Below, piece after piece: positions 24,688-37,903 of a stretch of 64,000 nt of DNA; the first letter of the stretch is position 1, and the number at the start of each line of letters is the position of its first letter. The position numbers were made by a program, and so were the translations under genes. The DNA lies in contig NEEC01000002.1 in NCBI GenBank assembly GCA_002189035.1, positions 5,603,001 through 5,667,000 on the forward strand. The letters are read 5' to 3'. The notes under the pieces are model-generated. The model had not been told where the DNA came from, made no database searches, and worked only from the letters and a program-made list of their open reading frames with translations. Source of the DNA: Utricularia gibba (taxonomy: Eukaryota > Streptophyta > Magnoliopsida > Lamiales > Lentibulariaceae).

Positions 24688-27600
24688 GGATTGAGAAGGA
24701 AGATGTGGTAGACAATTTAACTGAAATGCAGATGAAGACGAATGAGGGAAGAAGAGGAGAAGCCACAGGGGGAGAAGACGATAGAGTGGACGAAGGGCAT
24801 TTTATATACCGGAGCCTGGAGATGAGAGGTGATAAGCGCGTGACGGTACACAAGAAGACGAACAAAGAAACTTTAATATTATTAATTGATTTACTTTTCC
24901 ACACCGAAATTCATAATTGTGCATTTTGTGTATATTTTATTTACTGTATTACAATTTAAATATTCATGATACAACCTCATCTTCCATCGTACAGGTGTCA
25001 ATCTCATTAATATCATGAATATTTTCAATTCAAAATTTTAATTTTCCACAAACGAATGTGAATGTTAAAAATATCAATAAAAAGACAACTTTTTATTTAA
25101 AAAAATTATTTGGTGTTATTTACAAGCGGAAGAGTTGGCATGTAGAGATTTGAACACACATGGGGTGTACTGCACTTAGGAGAAAAACTACACGTGGTTA
25201 TTAAATGGTTTTATTTTCGAAAATAATGCTAAATCATTTTAGACATATTTTATTTGCTGACCCAATGTGGCATCATGGTCCGTTGACCCGATCCATGAAC
25301 CTATTCTGGGCCGTGCCGGGGATTCTCATCCCTGATGTTATTTTTCTACTTTTTTAATTTTTAAAATTGTTTTAAAATGATTAAACCTATTTATTGTTTT
25401 AATTATGATTTTGGAATAATAAATTGAATCGAATTCAATACATTATAAGAATATTTATAAAAAATTAAAAAAATTATTAAATTATATTTCTAAATTTCAA
25501 AATTTTTTACATTGTTATAAAAATTATTGAATCTAACCCCAAAAATTACTGATTCGATTAGGGTTATTCTTTTATATTTGTGACCAATACAAAAATGATC
25601 CCTACGCTTTTAATGTTATATTCACTATTTTAAAACAATAGTAAAATTAATTTATATTATTTCAATGCAGTGATAAAATTGGTATCCATTAATTAAAAAA
25701 TTGATCTTCAATATTTTATTACTCACTAAATTGAAATAAAAATTATCATTATTTGATAATAATTGACATAATTAGTTCCTAATTATATAAAATTCAAAAA
25801 AATTTCTAATTTTTTAATAATAGAAGATTAAGTATATTTGATATTGAAACTATAAGATAAAAAAATATCTAAAATATACAATTTTATCTTTATTTAATAT
25901 CATATCAGGACAACGCAAGTTACGCAACGTTTAATGGATTAAAAAACGTTTTTATCATTTTTTAACTTCATTTTCAACCCTTCAGATCCTTTATACGATT
26001 ATTACTTGCATATGTTTTTCAATTTTTTCAAATAAATTTTCAAAATTTATTAGGTATTTTTTATATTATTTTTGTAAGAATTTGTATGATCATAGTTTTA
26101 CAAAATAATCACTTTCAAAACATATACTATCTTAATTTCAATTTACCAATCAAACATACTTTTTAAAATATTTTTCTATCAAAACATATCCCTTTTACAT
26201 CTAATATTTCTATTAAAACATTTAACCCTATATTAATTTCCCCTCAAATCAAACACGCCTATGTCTAACACTTATAATAAAACCTATTAGAATAAATAAT
26301 TCAATATAAATACTTGAAATTTAAATAGTTTACTACATAATAAATTATATATTACTAATTTTTTAAATATAATTAACATTTTTATATATTTGAATTTTGC
26401 ATTTATTCTATCTTTAATTTCACGGGTTGAGGTGGATTCCACTTCATTTGAGCATCGAATCGTGATGCGTTGAGGATTCTGATTGTTTCTTGTAACTCAT
26501 GATTTGATTTTGGACGAGTCGTCATATTTAGCAGTTGGGATCGCCATCCACATTGTATGGAATCCAGTGAAGGAAAGCACCCCGATGGAGTGTCGAAGAT
26601 GGGATGGATTGCCTGCGGTTCAAGAGAGTTCTGATAAATACAAAACACAGCGTCGTGTATGGCACGTGAAGACGACCAAATAATTCATGCACATGGGGCG
26701 CTGGCTGCATTCTTCCCCGCACCGCACCCACCATACAATCGCCTCTCAGGGATTGGATTGATCTTAATTCTTAATCACAGCAAAAAGACACATAAACTAA
26801 TCCAGGAACATGCGTGGTTTACTCCAATGCGCGTTATGAGGGACTGCTTCGGGCCGTGTCGCAACTTTGCGTGTGGGACGAGGATTCGGCAGCGCCACGA
26901 TGCTCCTCCTAAAATCACTGATTGATTGAGCTGACGGAGGTGTCCCTCCGACACCCCCCGTGCCATTTATTGTTCCCAAGCGATACCTGATCTATGAATC
27001 ACACTTGGAACGCAAAAGCCCCAATGGTGTGGTAACTGGTAACTTAATCCCAAGTGGATGAAAAATCAAAATCTTGTGGAAAAGTGGCCCAAGAGAATAG
27101 AAGAGATTTTATTTAAGATTGCAGGCCACCACACACATTCATTTTTTGTCGGGAGCCCTTTATTCAACAACTTGCAGTTGTCAAAGTAGCTGATGACTGA
27201 GCGTCTTCCCCTCAACTAAGTAATTTGATAACAATGTGCCAACTGATCACACCTCCAACGATCAGAACTTTGTCTGTTCACTTCCCTTTTCTTCTCGGAA
27301 GAGCTGTCGCAAGCTCAAGGTTGTTGGGATCGGTTGCGGGTCTCCCTCCCATTGCTGAACATCCTGGCTGATGTCTATTTATTGCATTGAATTTACTTGT
27401 GTCATGTGTTCTTTCTGATCATTAGAAGTCACATTTCTCAAAGGAACAATTTTTTCTGTCAGCAAAGCCTTAGAGGAGTGCTCCCTTGGTCTGCTTCTCC
27501 ATGGCATATATAGTGTGATTGAAGGAACAAGAAAAGGAAGTAGCCAATCCCAAGGGAAGGATCTGAGTAAAGACGTGCAGCCCAAGCTGATGATAATTCA

Positions 27601-27904
27601 TAAGAAATACAAGAATGGCGGCCCCAGAACTTTATATAATCGGTTTTCGATTTCAAGAACAAGAGTTGACCAAGGGTAAAGATGTATAGAGAGATGGGTG
27701 TCTGTCTGCTACAAACAGTAAACACCACGCAATCATAACCCCCAGTGCTAAGATTGGTGTGCACTTTGAAGTCTGATGCTACCATCTTAGGCTCCAGTGA
27801 CGAATGTCATGTTTCTTCTTTGTAGCAACATGTAAAAGCACACTCTACCAGCATGCTATATACAACTATAGATGACATAAAAAACATGAGAAAAAACACA
27901 GTAG
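24688..27904. other. Long intergenic stretch
   Basis: This is the pectate lyase promoter side, then very AT-rich DNA to about 26400, then mixed-composition DNA. Frames at 26403-26648 and 27459-27785 (minus) lack any recognisable domain and overlap other frames of equal quality, so no gene is called. No RNA gene is seen until the tRNA. Confidence 0.5.
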
Positions 27905-27990
27905 TGGGGTGAGAGAGGCTCGAACTCTCGACCTCAGGATAACTCTGAAAGCTATGAGACCTACGCGCTAACCAACTGCGCCACCACCCC
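27905..27990 (-). tRNA. tRNA-Met (elongator, anticodon CAT) with a short intron
   Basis: The minus strand reads GGGGTGGTGGCGCAGTTGG to ...CTCACCCCA. The acceptor stem pairs GGGGTGG with TCACCCC (one G-U), with discriminator A at 27905. The anticodon CAT is at 27956-27954, in loop context CTCATA. About 12 extra bases (GCTTTCAGAGTT) follow before ATCCTGAGG, matching the short intron of plant elongator tRNA-Met genes. The T-arm GAGAGTTCGAGCCTCTC is perfect and contains the B box GGTTCGA-like element. CCA is not encoded. Confidence 0.95.
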
Positions 27991-28907
27991 TGGATGAATG
28001 ACATTGTATAAGATTTAACTTTGATTACAATATTTTGATGAATCTGCTCCTGCTACTGCTTTATGCTTTTTCTTCTCGTCCTCAACGTCTCCTTTCTGAG
28101 ATGCTGCGGATATGGTCTGTCTATTACGGAATCCGGTTGAATGGTCACCGTTGATGGGATGGAGTGCTTCTTCCTAATAGCAACAGTACATCAAGAGGCT
28201 CATAAAAATTATTTATTTTTGAAATTGTCGACATCATAATTCATCTCTTTTGCAAGCTATAAATGATTTTTGATCGACGAACCAAAAAAAGAAGCGCCTT
28301 TCTGCACATGTTGGTGGGGGTGCCTTACAGTAATTCTGATCACTGTTCTGCACCTGCCGACGAGTGGAAAAGGGTCACCGATTCCCTCCTCCCCACTTCA
28401 AAGGTGACTTCTCACGCGGCTTTGCCTTTCGGTTTTTGCGACTGTTTTCTTCGAATTTTCATGGCTGCTTTTTGATCTTGTCGATTCTTTGTTTTATTAT
28501 TATTTATGCTTTGGAGTTTTTGAAAGTGTTTGGGCACGTTCAGATGGTAGCGGGTTAGCATGATTTGCAGTTGATAGTTTTTCGTTCTCAATTTCTGAGC
28601 ATTGCCTTTCAATCTTTTGGTTGATGGTTTTTGGGCTGTCCTTCGTGTGAATTGCTCAAGAATCCTGTCTGATACTACAAACTCGTTTGCTGCCCAAATT
28701 TTGGTGGTTTTGGTGCTTTGTGGTTTCAAGGTATTCTGGTGAAGTTTTGCTCTTTTTTAAATCTCATGAAAAGGGTCGCTATTTTCAGTTACAGCTCACT
28801 GTGTAGAGTAGGGTAGCTGTGATGCATACTTATTTCTTCTTATTGTTCATTTGCTATCTATTTGAAGGAAGTTTTGGCACTATAGGTGGTTAATCTGCTT
28901 TTATCTT
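27991..28907. other. Upstream region of the VOZ gene (promoter and probable 5' UTR)
   Basis: It is T-rich with possible splice sites, for example a donor after CACTTCAAAG near 28401. VOZ genes often carry a 5' UTR intron, but the transcription start cannot be fixed from sequence. Confidence 0.4.
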
Positions 28908-31234
28908 ATGGGGAAAGCTTCAAGGAATGGTGCATGCAAATCAACATCTCATCAGCTCCTCAAGAACAGAGCAAGGACCCGTCTGGATGATCTGCAGGGC
29001 ATGTTCATGAATCTTCAATATGCGAGAAAGGAAAGTTGCAATGTTGATATGGCATTGCTTGAAGAGCAAGTGAACCTTTTGCTTCGAGAATGGCAAGCTG
29101 AACTCAACGAGCCTTCACCTGCTTCATCCCTGCCGCAGGTAGTTCTCTCAAATTTGCACCTTGTCGCTCTTTTGGTGTTTATGAATCAAAGTGTGTGTAA
29201 TCTGAAGTACAAGGCAATGCATCAGTTACGTAGGTGAAGCTTGAATTCAGTTGTCAAGGCTGATGTACGCTTACTGTGCAGGAAGGGAGTCTAGGATTTT
29301 CATCAGATGTATGCAGGTTGTTGCAGCTTTGTGAGGAAGAAGATGATGCAACAAGTGGATTAGTTCCTCCAAAACCAGATCCAGATGCTGAAAGGGTTGT
29401 CTGTAGGTATGAGCCCCTGGAGGTAAGTCGAATGCCTTTGAAATTATTTCGGGAAGTTTGATATCGTCTTTACTCAAGCTGTCTTTTGTTTTTGATTTTG
29501 TGTAAGTATTTCACAATATCCTGCATACAATCTGTTGGCATTGGAAATTGGTGTTCACACGTTGCTTAACTGTTTTAGTCATTTGAATCTCACGCATTGT
29601 TGTTGCTCTCAATCCTGCTCCTACTACTTCAATCATGCTTTACAGATTCATTTAGTTTGCTTGAGCATTCTTGAAAATATGCAAGCATGTGGGGGTGTAC
29701 ACAGTAATCTAATTTGACTTCCAAATCAGTGACAGACATTTAAAATCTATAATTCTTTGTTCAGATTTTCATTCCTTTTACATCTTGGAGTTTTGATATT
29801 ATTTGAATTTCTATTAGCACTTTCCATGTTCCAAATTTTGATTCTGCTTCGAAACTGCCAGTACATGACTATGGGGCATAAAGATTTGTTTTCTTTGTCT
29901 CCTGTAAATGAGAAAAAAAAAAAAATTTAGCGTGCTTGTGCTTTCATAGCTAGGGCAAAATTACCCCGCCAAACAACATGTGGTATGCACTTGATTGACT
30001 AGCACTAATACGAAACTACGTTTCCTGATATGAGCTTATGAATTGTACTTGGTTTGACCATGCTCAGCAACCTCGCCTCATCGTGAATATTTGGCAGGCT
30101 ATAAATGTGCCTGATTGTGCTCAGGAGATGGGCTTCAAGTTTTCTGATGACGTCAAAAGTACTAATGATGGATTTAGCAGCATGGGAGTCGGTGATCTGT
30201 CTTCAGAAACACTAGACTACAGCTCATTTGAATTTTATCCAGGGTACGGAACACACTGCATCCCTGGATTTGATGGCTCATTTTATGGTGTAGATGGAGG
30301 CATGCCTCATATGGGGTATCGAGATATTTGTCCTCCACCAGTTGCTTTTTTAGGGCCAAAATGCGCACTTTGGGATTGTCCAAGACCAGCATTATGCCTA
30401 GATTGGTCCCAGAAGTCAGATGATTATTGTAGCGTGTATCATGCACGGCTTGCTCTCAGTGAAGGGTATCCTGGTAGGCCTCCAATTATACGTCCTGGAG
30501 GCATTGGGTTAAAGGACAATCTGTTGTTAGTTGCTCTTGATGCCAAAGCACTGGGAAAGAATGTTGGTATACCAGAATGTGAAGGTGCTGCCACTGCAAA
30601 ATCTCCTTGGAACGCACCTGGTAAATGGATACTTGTTTTTAAATATGCGATGCTTTCCTTCACGAACTACGGACTTGATATATCTTTTGATTCACACAGA
30701 GCTCTTTGATATCACGGTGCTTGATCACGAAACAATCCGTGAGTGGTTGTTTTTTGACAAACCCCGTAGGGCATTTGAGAGTGGAAACCGGAAGCAAAGA
30801 TCACTCCCGGATTATAATGGAAGAGGTTGGCATGAATCCAGGAAGCAAGTGGTGAATGATTATGGGGGTTGAAGAGATCATATTACATGGATCCCCAGCC
30901 CCTGGAGAATTTCGAATGGCACCTGTATGAATATGAAATCAACAGATACGATTCTTGTGCTCTGTACAGACTGGAAGTGAAGCGTGCTGATGGGAAGAAA
31001 TCCCCAAAGGGGAAGCTATCCCACGACACCGTTGCTGATCTACAAAACCAGATGAGAAAACTGGCAGCCGAGTTCCCAAACGACAAGCCCCGCACTGGAA
31101 AAGGAAGGGCGAAAACCAGTGTGAGAAGTAGCCATGGAAGCATCAGCACATTGGCATTCAAAGGGTTTGATCATGTGAGTGGTACTCCTCCATATCTCGT
31201 TGACAAGATCAGTGAGTGCTACAACATAACGTGA
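28908..31234 (+). CDS. VOZ: VOZ transcription factor (one-zinc-finger, NAC-related), with a one-base frameshift
   Basis: Exons are 28908-29138, 29282-29422, 30068-30620 and 30700-31234. The first three join in frame (77, 47 and 184 codons plus a split codon). VOZ proteins are plant nuclear/cytoplasmic regulators acting downstream of phytochrome B in flowering and stress. The conserved VOZ domain is evident: [12 protein letters not shown] and DDYCSVYH (the C3H zinc site), [50 protein letters not shown]. In the last exon the frame breaks at a run of five G (30864-30868): NDYGG is followed by TGA, while [11 protein letters not shown] continues in the next frame to the normal end. With six G the protein would be about 486 residues, normal for the family. 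The break is either a true null allele or a homopolymer error. The 5' limit of exon 3 is less certain. Confidence 0.9.
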
Positions 31235-32883
31235 TCCCTTTTCTGCCTCCCCATGAAATAAATATGTACTCGCGGCTCCAGTTTCTGAGCAAGTGATGAA
31301 ACATGTTATATCGGTCTGCATGGCCATAGCAGCAGCTCCTGGGTTTGTGTGGAGCTCGTTAACTTCCAGTTGTGAGCAACTGAGGATAGACTTGCTTGGC
31401 TCATTTATTGTATGTAAAATCGCATGCCCTCCTCCTGCATTGCGCAACCTGATGTATTTTTGGCTCCTCTTGACTTACTGTGATTGGTTTCTGACTCCAT
31501 GCATACAAAACGGAATGCATTACCAATATGGTCATTATGTTTTGAGTGTGAAGAATGAAAGTAAGTATGATCATTTTTGCAAAAGACTCAATAAAATTAG
31601 CTCCAATCTTTTCAAAAATTGGCCACTTTCTCAATTGTATATGATGAAAGTGGTCAATATGTGTACTTCATTACAAAAATGGTCATCTTTTATCTTATTT
31701 TTAAAAAAACATGCATACTCTTGAATTTGAAAGCCTTATGATGCTCTTTGTAAATTTAATTTCGTCAATGCTAAATATCTATACCATCAATCAAAAAGAT
31801 TGCAATATTCCAAGTGAAAGTCAATGGAATGATTATTTTTTTTTTTTAAAAAAAACATTTCATAGCCACTTTTATATCTCAAATGTATATTATTTTTCAT
31901 ATATTACTATTTAGTAAGTAAAACATTCGAAATTAGATAGAGTAGGTGATGTGATTGGACGTCATTGATCCACCAAACTTCGTAAGTTTTGCAAAATAAG
32001 TTCCTGTCGATTACTATTTATCTCTATTGTTTAGATGATTTGGTATAATTTATTTCAATTGTTTCAACACAATTGGTCTCCATTATTTTATAAATTGATA
32101 CAATTAGTTTCTAATAATTTCATAAATACTATTCACTTAAATAATTTGACATAAGTGATTCTCGTTCTTTAAAAGAATTCGCATAATTAGTCCTTATTTA
32201 TTTACACATTTGGTAAATTAGTCCTCAACAAATAATGGGAACTATTTATACTTGAGTTGTAAATAATGAGGGTTGATTACGTATATTGGTTAAACATCGA
32301 GGACCACAAGTGTTAATAATGTATGATTTTGGGGACCTATTATGCTAATTATATTAAATTATGAGACTAATTTTAAAGTACATTTGATACATAAATAAAT
32401 TATATTAGGAATAAGACAAAGTACATAAAAAATATATATAATAGGATAATTGTATACCAATCTTTTTACTTTCATTATTTTATCTCATATTTATGAGATA
32501 AATTATCAAGATTATAATTTATACTAATTATAAAACATCATTTTTTTTTAAATCATGGAGATCCCTTGTATCAATGGAGACATATTATGTCATTTATGAT
32601 AAAATGATAAAGCTTTGGGGTTTTTTTATGCAATTTTCTCGTGTTAAAATAACTGATTTTCCATGGAATTAAACTAATTTTTTAATATCAGATTTTTATT
32701 TCAATCAACGATATGAATATAGTGTAATAATCAAATAGATACACGGGTTTTCGAATTGGGCTGAATAAAAGTGGGCTCAGCGGGCATTTCAAGAGTAATT
32801 GGGCTGGGTTCCGCTATTTTGGGCTTCAAACATAGCCCCGGTTCTTGTTCACCTGCTGCACTTCCAAGCTTGTGTTTCAGAAA
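31235..32883. other. AT-rich intergenic DNA
   Basis: It contains poly-T/poly-A patches (around 31838-31856) and low-complexity sequence with loosely repeated words such as AATTAGT and ATTTGG between about 31990 and 32260, probably a decayed repeat. No gene is seen. The last about 130 bp are GC-richer and act as the upstream region of the next gene. Confidence 0.5.
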
Positions 32884-35800
32884 ATGGCCGTCGCGAACGC
32901 TTGCTATCCGAGGGATCTAGGTACAGTTTCAATGCCATCGAGCGCTTTGGGTTCTCCGTCAGCCGTCTCTTTTGCCTGCTTTTTGACACCTGGGCAATCG
33001 CCCCCGACGCTCCGCCCCATATCTGTGAAAAGCTCCCGGTTTCTAGCGTCAGCCTCTTCTAACCCGCCGCCGTTGCCGGCCATTTCCGACCAAGCTGTTC
33101 TAGATGCTGTTTCCAAGATGGATGATTCAGAAAATACTCTTCCGGCAATAAGGGTATTCGAAAACGACTTAGCTCGTCTGACCCTCGTCGGCGCAGTTGA
33201 CTTCCAACAAGCCGTAACCGCTGCTGCAGCTGACGGAGGAGAAGCCGCTGAGGAGCATTTGTTTGCGGGGATGGAGGCAATGGTTGTGGAGACAGTTTAC
33301 CCCGGATCCGCTGATGAACATAGCACGGTTTCCACACGATTGGTGAGAAAGTTTTGTGTTTCTCTTATGCGTTTCTGAGTATTTTCCTACGTCGGAATAA
33401 GAATGTGAAACCTGTAATATGTCTTCACAGTTTTTACCCGCTTGGAAGGTTAAAGAGAAAGCAGGCAAGCTAAAAAAATCTCTGACCAAGGACATACTGA
33501 ATGGAACCTCCTCAAGAAATATACTTGCAATGACATTCAGACAAGTGGTCATGGAGAGGCTTTGGAGTCTTGAGCTTGAAATTTTTAGTCCTGGCACTGA
33601 AAGGAACATGAACGATCTTGGAAATTCAAGGGAGGTGAGGCTGTTGCATAATAATTGTTCCCTTCTTAAATCTGCATATTTTCGCTGTTGTAATATCATA
33701 TAATGTTTCTGGCGTGCAGGTGACAAGTTATCTTTCGTTTCCTATCAGCAGGTATCTATAGTGTTGATGCTTACAACGTCAGATGAGAAGCTGCTTTCTG
33801 AAATTGCGGAAGTTGTTTGCAATTATGCTCTTGAAACAACCAAAAGCCGTGATCTTCAGGAATCCATGTCCCGAAAGTTAAATGGGTTTCTGCTCACTTG
33901 GTTTAATAAACCTAAAGGGATTTTTTCCAATGGCTCGTCTGTTTGTTTGCATGGCTTTCTCGAGAATGAAATTCTAGCTAGTACTGATGCGTTGCTAGAA
34001 AAGTTTAATTTAGAGAGAGGTAGTATTAAGTTCCAAGGATCAAAATGGAATAATATTTGGTGGAGTTCTCCTGCATTCTCAGCATTGGAAAGACTCGGTG
34101 GTCCTGAATTTTGTTCTTGGATTAGTCAGTGTGTGCCATCGTATATGCTGGGTATTGATGATAAGAATTTCAATGATTTGAAACTTGGTGGATGGAACAA
34201 ATCAGTTGGAAGCAGATGGGAGGCTTTTCTTGTGCATTCCCAAATGGTAATTTTTTTCACCTTGGTTTAGCAACTGCTAATTCGTATGCATCTTTGTAGA
34301 AGAATTGAAACTTCTCATTGTTTATGACCAAAATACTCTAGTCCGCGAACTGCAATGGCTTGAGTCTGAAACTCTTCAAAATAAATTTCCCGTAGTTCTG
34401 TTCACATTTTATGTTGGAGTGTTGTTTATTCTATCTGGGTAAAGGTTTAGTTTGTCATCTTTATAAAGCTTTTGTTAAGATTTCTCTCTAGTTCGATTGT
34501 GCATGAATGATTGTAGTACTATCTTTAGCCTCTGATAAACATTCTGCAGGCCTGTTTGGCTGACGTCCTGGATATGTATTATGAGGATGTCTTCACGCTT
34601 CCTAATAAGAAGCTATCATGTCATGCTGTTGCAAAATCTCCCAGCAAGGCACTGAGTAAGGTAATTTTTTTATTTATATGCGACCGCTAAGAATTGTTAG
34701 GGTTGCATTCGTGGATATGCATGATACTCCTTATCTTTATTTTAGTGAAATATAGATTTTCTTATGATTTGCATAATTCTTTATCCTGCAACGTTCATGG
34801 ACAATATTATAATGTCGTTGTGTCATATTGTTTCTAAATACATCATTTTTATCATTTATTTCAGGGAAATTTTTTATTGAACGCCTTTTCCGCAGTTAGT
34901 GTAGCTGCAATTTTTATGGTATCTATCAATGTTCTGAAGAAAATTTATTTACCGCATCTACCCATAAAAACTAGCTATGTTCAAAAGAACTCAGAAAAAC
35001 CTGTTGTGAGCTCTGCTACACTTTGTTCTGTCACCTCCTCTCAGGTATGTCAGTATCAGTCGTACTGGATTTTTTTTTTTTTGCATGGAAAAATATGTTG
35101 ATGGAATCTGGGGAAAATAATGCACTCCATTTTCCTTCATTGGGCGAATGTGGATGCTTATTGTCTTTCAGCAAAACCCATGCCTCAAAAAATTAAAATT
35201 TCATATCCTATGGTTTATGTCCATCACATTCATTGTTGTGTGGCATTTCCATCCCTAATGCAGTAGTCTTTTGAGCATGTGAGATATGTTATATTTCATC
35301 AGAGATTTTTCCCAAAAAATTTGCTGTATAATGTATCACAGACATCCCTCTTACTCGAGTTATCAGTTTTTGTTTTTACAATTCATGAATGCTATTAATT
35401 TTCTTTCAGTCTTTAGATTGGATTCGTTAGTAAAAGTGCATTTGACATCTTTTGGTTTATCCTTATGCAGTTGGAAGAATACTGTATGCGGATAATTTCA
35501 AGAATTAAAGATCACTATGGTTGGCCTGGAGAGGCACAATCACATCCACAGGGTGTTGCTTGGATTGGAGAACTTCCGGCATTCCTCAGAACGATGGATG
35601 ATACCATGATCAATATCGTCAGCCCTTCCTCCAAGTCAACACCAGTTGTAGAAGGTGATGAAGAGAGGAAGGGGTTAGAAAGCATTCTTACTTATCAGGT
35701 GATATTCTGATTAATGCTCCTCTTTAACTGCACAACTTGACATTTTTATTGAACGTTCTTTCTGTTTATCTTATTCTAAGGTGTCAAATCGTGTTAGAAC

Positions 35801-36517
35801 TAACAACTTTCAAATGGTATGCGTGTTGGGAACTTCCAAATATTCCAAATGCAGAGCCTTGATTTGATATTTCTTGTTTCAGTTCCAGATATTTATGCAT
35901 CTTTTATGGCTTCTTGTCTGATGCGTGCCTCTCCAATTGGTGTTAAAGCTGTGGACTAGACATGTTTTATATTTTAGTGGAATTAAACCCGGTTTGTGTT
36001 ATGTTGAAGCTGTAACGGTGCACTTTAAACGTCCTTGCACTTATATATGCATAGTTCTAACATGTTACGTTTTAAATAACTAATTGGGATGCTGAAAACC
36101 CAAGAATCGCATTGCTGTTGTATCCCAATCGATGCAACGCCATGAAAAATGGTAACACTTGCCACCTGATGATATATTTTTTTCTCTCTATACGCAGCTA
36201 GTGTTGTCAGGCGATGGGACTGTCATAGGATTTCAGCCTACCAACAGGGCCGCTGTTAATAACTGGGCTGCAAACCCACTTGCCAAAGATCTGTATCGTG
36301 GCAAGCACCTGTCCCCAGGTACACAAATAGCCAGTGTGATTCATCATTCAGGGCTCTCATACATCCAACATGGCTAACACAATCATTTCCAGGGTTGCTG
36401 GAACCACGGCTTAAGCTAGCTCGTCCGAATGGGGTGGTAGTGTTGGAGCTGCTGATGTCGATGAATCCCAACTCCTACTTCGCCTTGGTTAGGAGCGTCG
36501 ATATAAGTAGAGAATGA
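32884..36517 (+). CDS. Conserved plant membrane protein of unknown function, probably plastid-targeted
   Basis: Eight exons, 32884-33342, 33431-33634, 33752-34246, 34550-34660, 34865-35044, 35471-35698, 36198-36318 and 36393-36517, join to 640 residues. The first about 55 residues are rich in Ser, Ala and Pro with few acidic residues, like a chloroplast transit peptide. Exon 3 has a tryptophan-rich conserved-looking part (SKWNNIWWSSPAFSALERLGG). Exon 5 begins with a likely membrane helix (about 427-447, LLNAFSAVSVAAIFMVSINVL). The end is hydrophobic and neat (RPNGVVVLELLMSMNPNSYF). I do not know a named family; conservation is inferred from the clean exon structure. Intron 5 contains the outer boundary of the inverted duplication (about 35376), so exons 6-8 exist again at 60878-59832. 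Confidence 0.75.
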
Positions 36518-37056
36518 TAGATTTAGGCACTTCATTTGGTAGTAGGAGAAAGCCAGCGTTGTGTCTGAAAGCCTGTACCGAAACAATGTCTTTTTCAAGG
36601 GAGCTTGAAAGCTACAACACTTGCAAACGTACAGACGTGTTGTGGCGCCCATGTGAGGTAATGGAGTTGCCCGCCGGGCCGTGGTAGGTAGGTAGAGACC
36701 CCCTAAATCTCTTAAAAGCAGGTCGGCCCCGGTGTCAGCGTCAGCCAGATCCTCCATTTGCTAGACATGAATGCTTATTGCGTCCCTTGGTGTAATCTGT
36801 TTGTATGTGGAAAACAAGGCCCATCAAATTAGCTCAGAGACATGGTTGCAGTGGGTAAAACAAGGATTAGGTAGCCGCATCACGGAGGAGCCTCCGCCGT
36901 GGGATTTAGAACTCTGCCGGGGGGGTTGCATTAACTCTGGGTGCCATTTTCTCAACAACTCCTACCACAGGAGAGCGGGCCCGGTCTCCACCGGCATGAA
37001 TATGTCTGCCGGATGCGTCCACAGAAAACAAGGCTCTCTCCTCCTCCGGACGCAGC
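36518..37056. other. Intergenic region between the unknown membrane gene and GDSL gene A
   Basis: It is the 3' flank of one gene and the promoter side of the next. The run of G at 36919-36925 has seven bases here and six in the other arm. No RNA gene is seen. Confidence 0.5.
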
Positions 37057-37860
37057 ATGTCTCCCAAGGTATTCCTCCATGGGGCTCTCGGGTTGCTTAT
37101 GCTCCACATTGTGTCGCCGCCCACGGCGGAATGCCGGAGCCTGCGCACGAATATGACGGCGCTGTTCGTGTTCGGGGACTCCACCGTCGACTCTGGCAAC
37201 AATAACTTCCTCCTCACCACCTCGAGGAGCAACTACCCTCCCTACGGAAAAGATTTCCCCGGAAAAGTTGCCTCCGGAAGGTTCACCAACGGCAAACTCG
37301 TCACTGATTACATCGGTCAGTGGAAGCATAACCACTCTGATTTAATGCGATTGCACTGACAAACAATGTGCTTGGTGACACGTGTTGCAGCTTCATACTT
37401 TGGGATCAAGGAGCTGATTCCTCCCTACTTGGACTCCAGCCTCACCGTGGATGACCTCAAAACTGGAGTGTGCTTTGCCTCTGCCAGTACGGGCTTCGAT
37501 CCCCTGACAGCAACCATCTCGGTAACTATCTTATGTTCATTGATCGGCTTTTCATACCATGTTTTGTGAATCGCGGTCCGCAGAGTGTGCTTTCCATGGA
37601 TGCGCAACTGGGCTACTTCAAGGACTATAAGTCGAGAATGGAGGGTTACATTGGAAAGGCCAAGACTGAGAGGCTGCTGAGGAGATCTTCTGCTGTGATC
37701 AGCGCAGGATCAAATGACTTCATTGCCAACTTCTTCCCGTTGCCGATACGAAACGCAACTTACACCCTTGATGCTTACCAGAAGTTCATTCTTCAGCAGG
37801 AGGAGAACCTCATCCGGGTAAAGCCACCCAATACGCTTTCTCTATGGATGGGAAAAAAAT

Positions 37861-37903
<43 letters not shown>

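Noticed and set aside
27459-27785. 108-codon minus-strand ORF as a gene upstream of the tRNA
   Set aside because: No recognisable domain, overlapping frames of similar quality, and no splice-supported extension.
30883-31447. Minus-strand ORFs opposite the last VOZ exon
   Set aside because: They are shadows of the conserved VOZ coding sequence.
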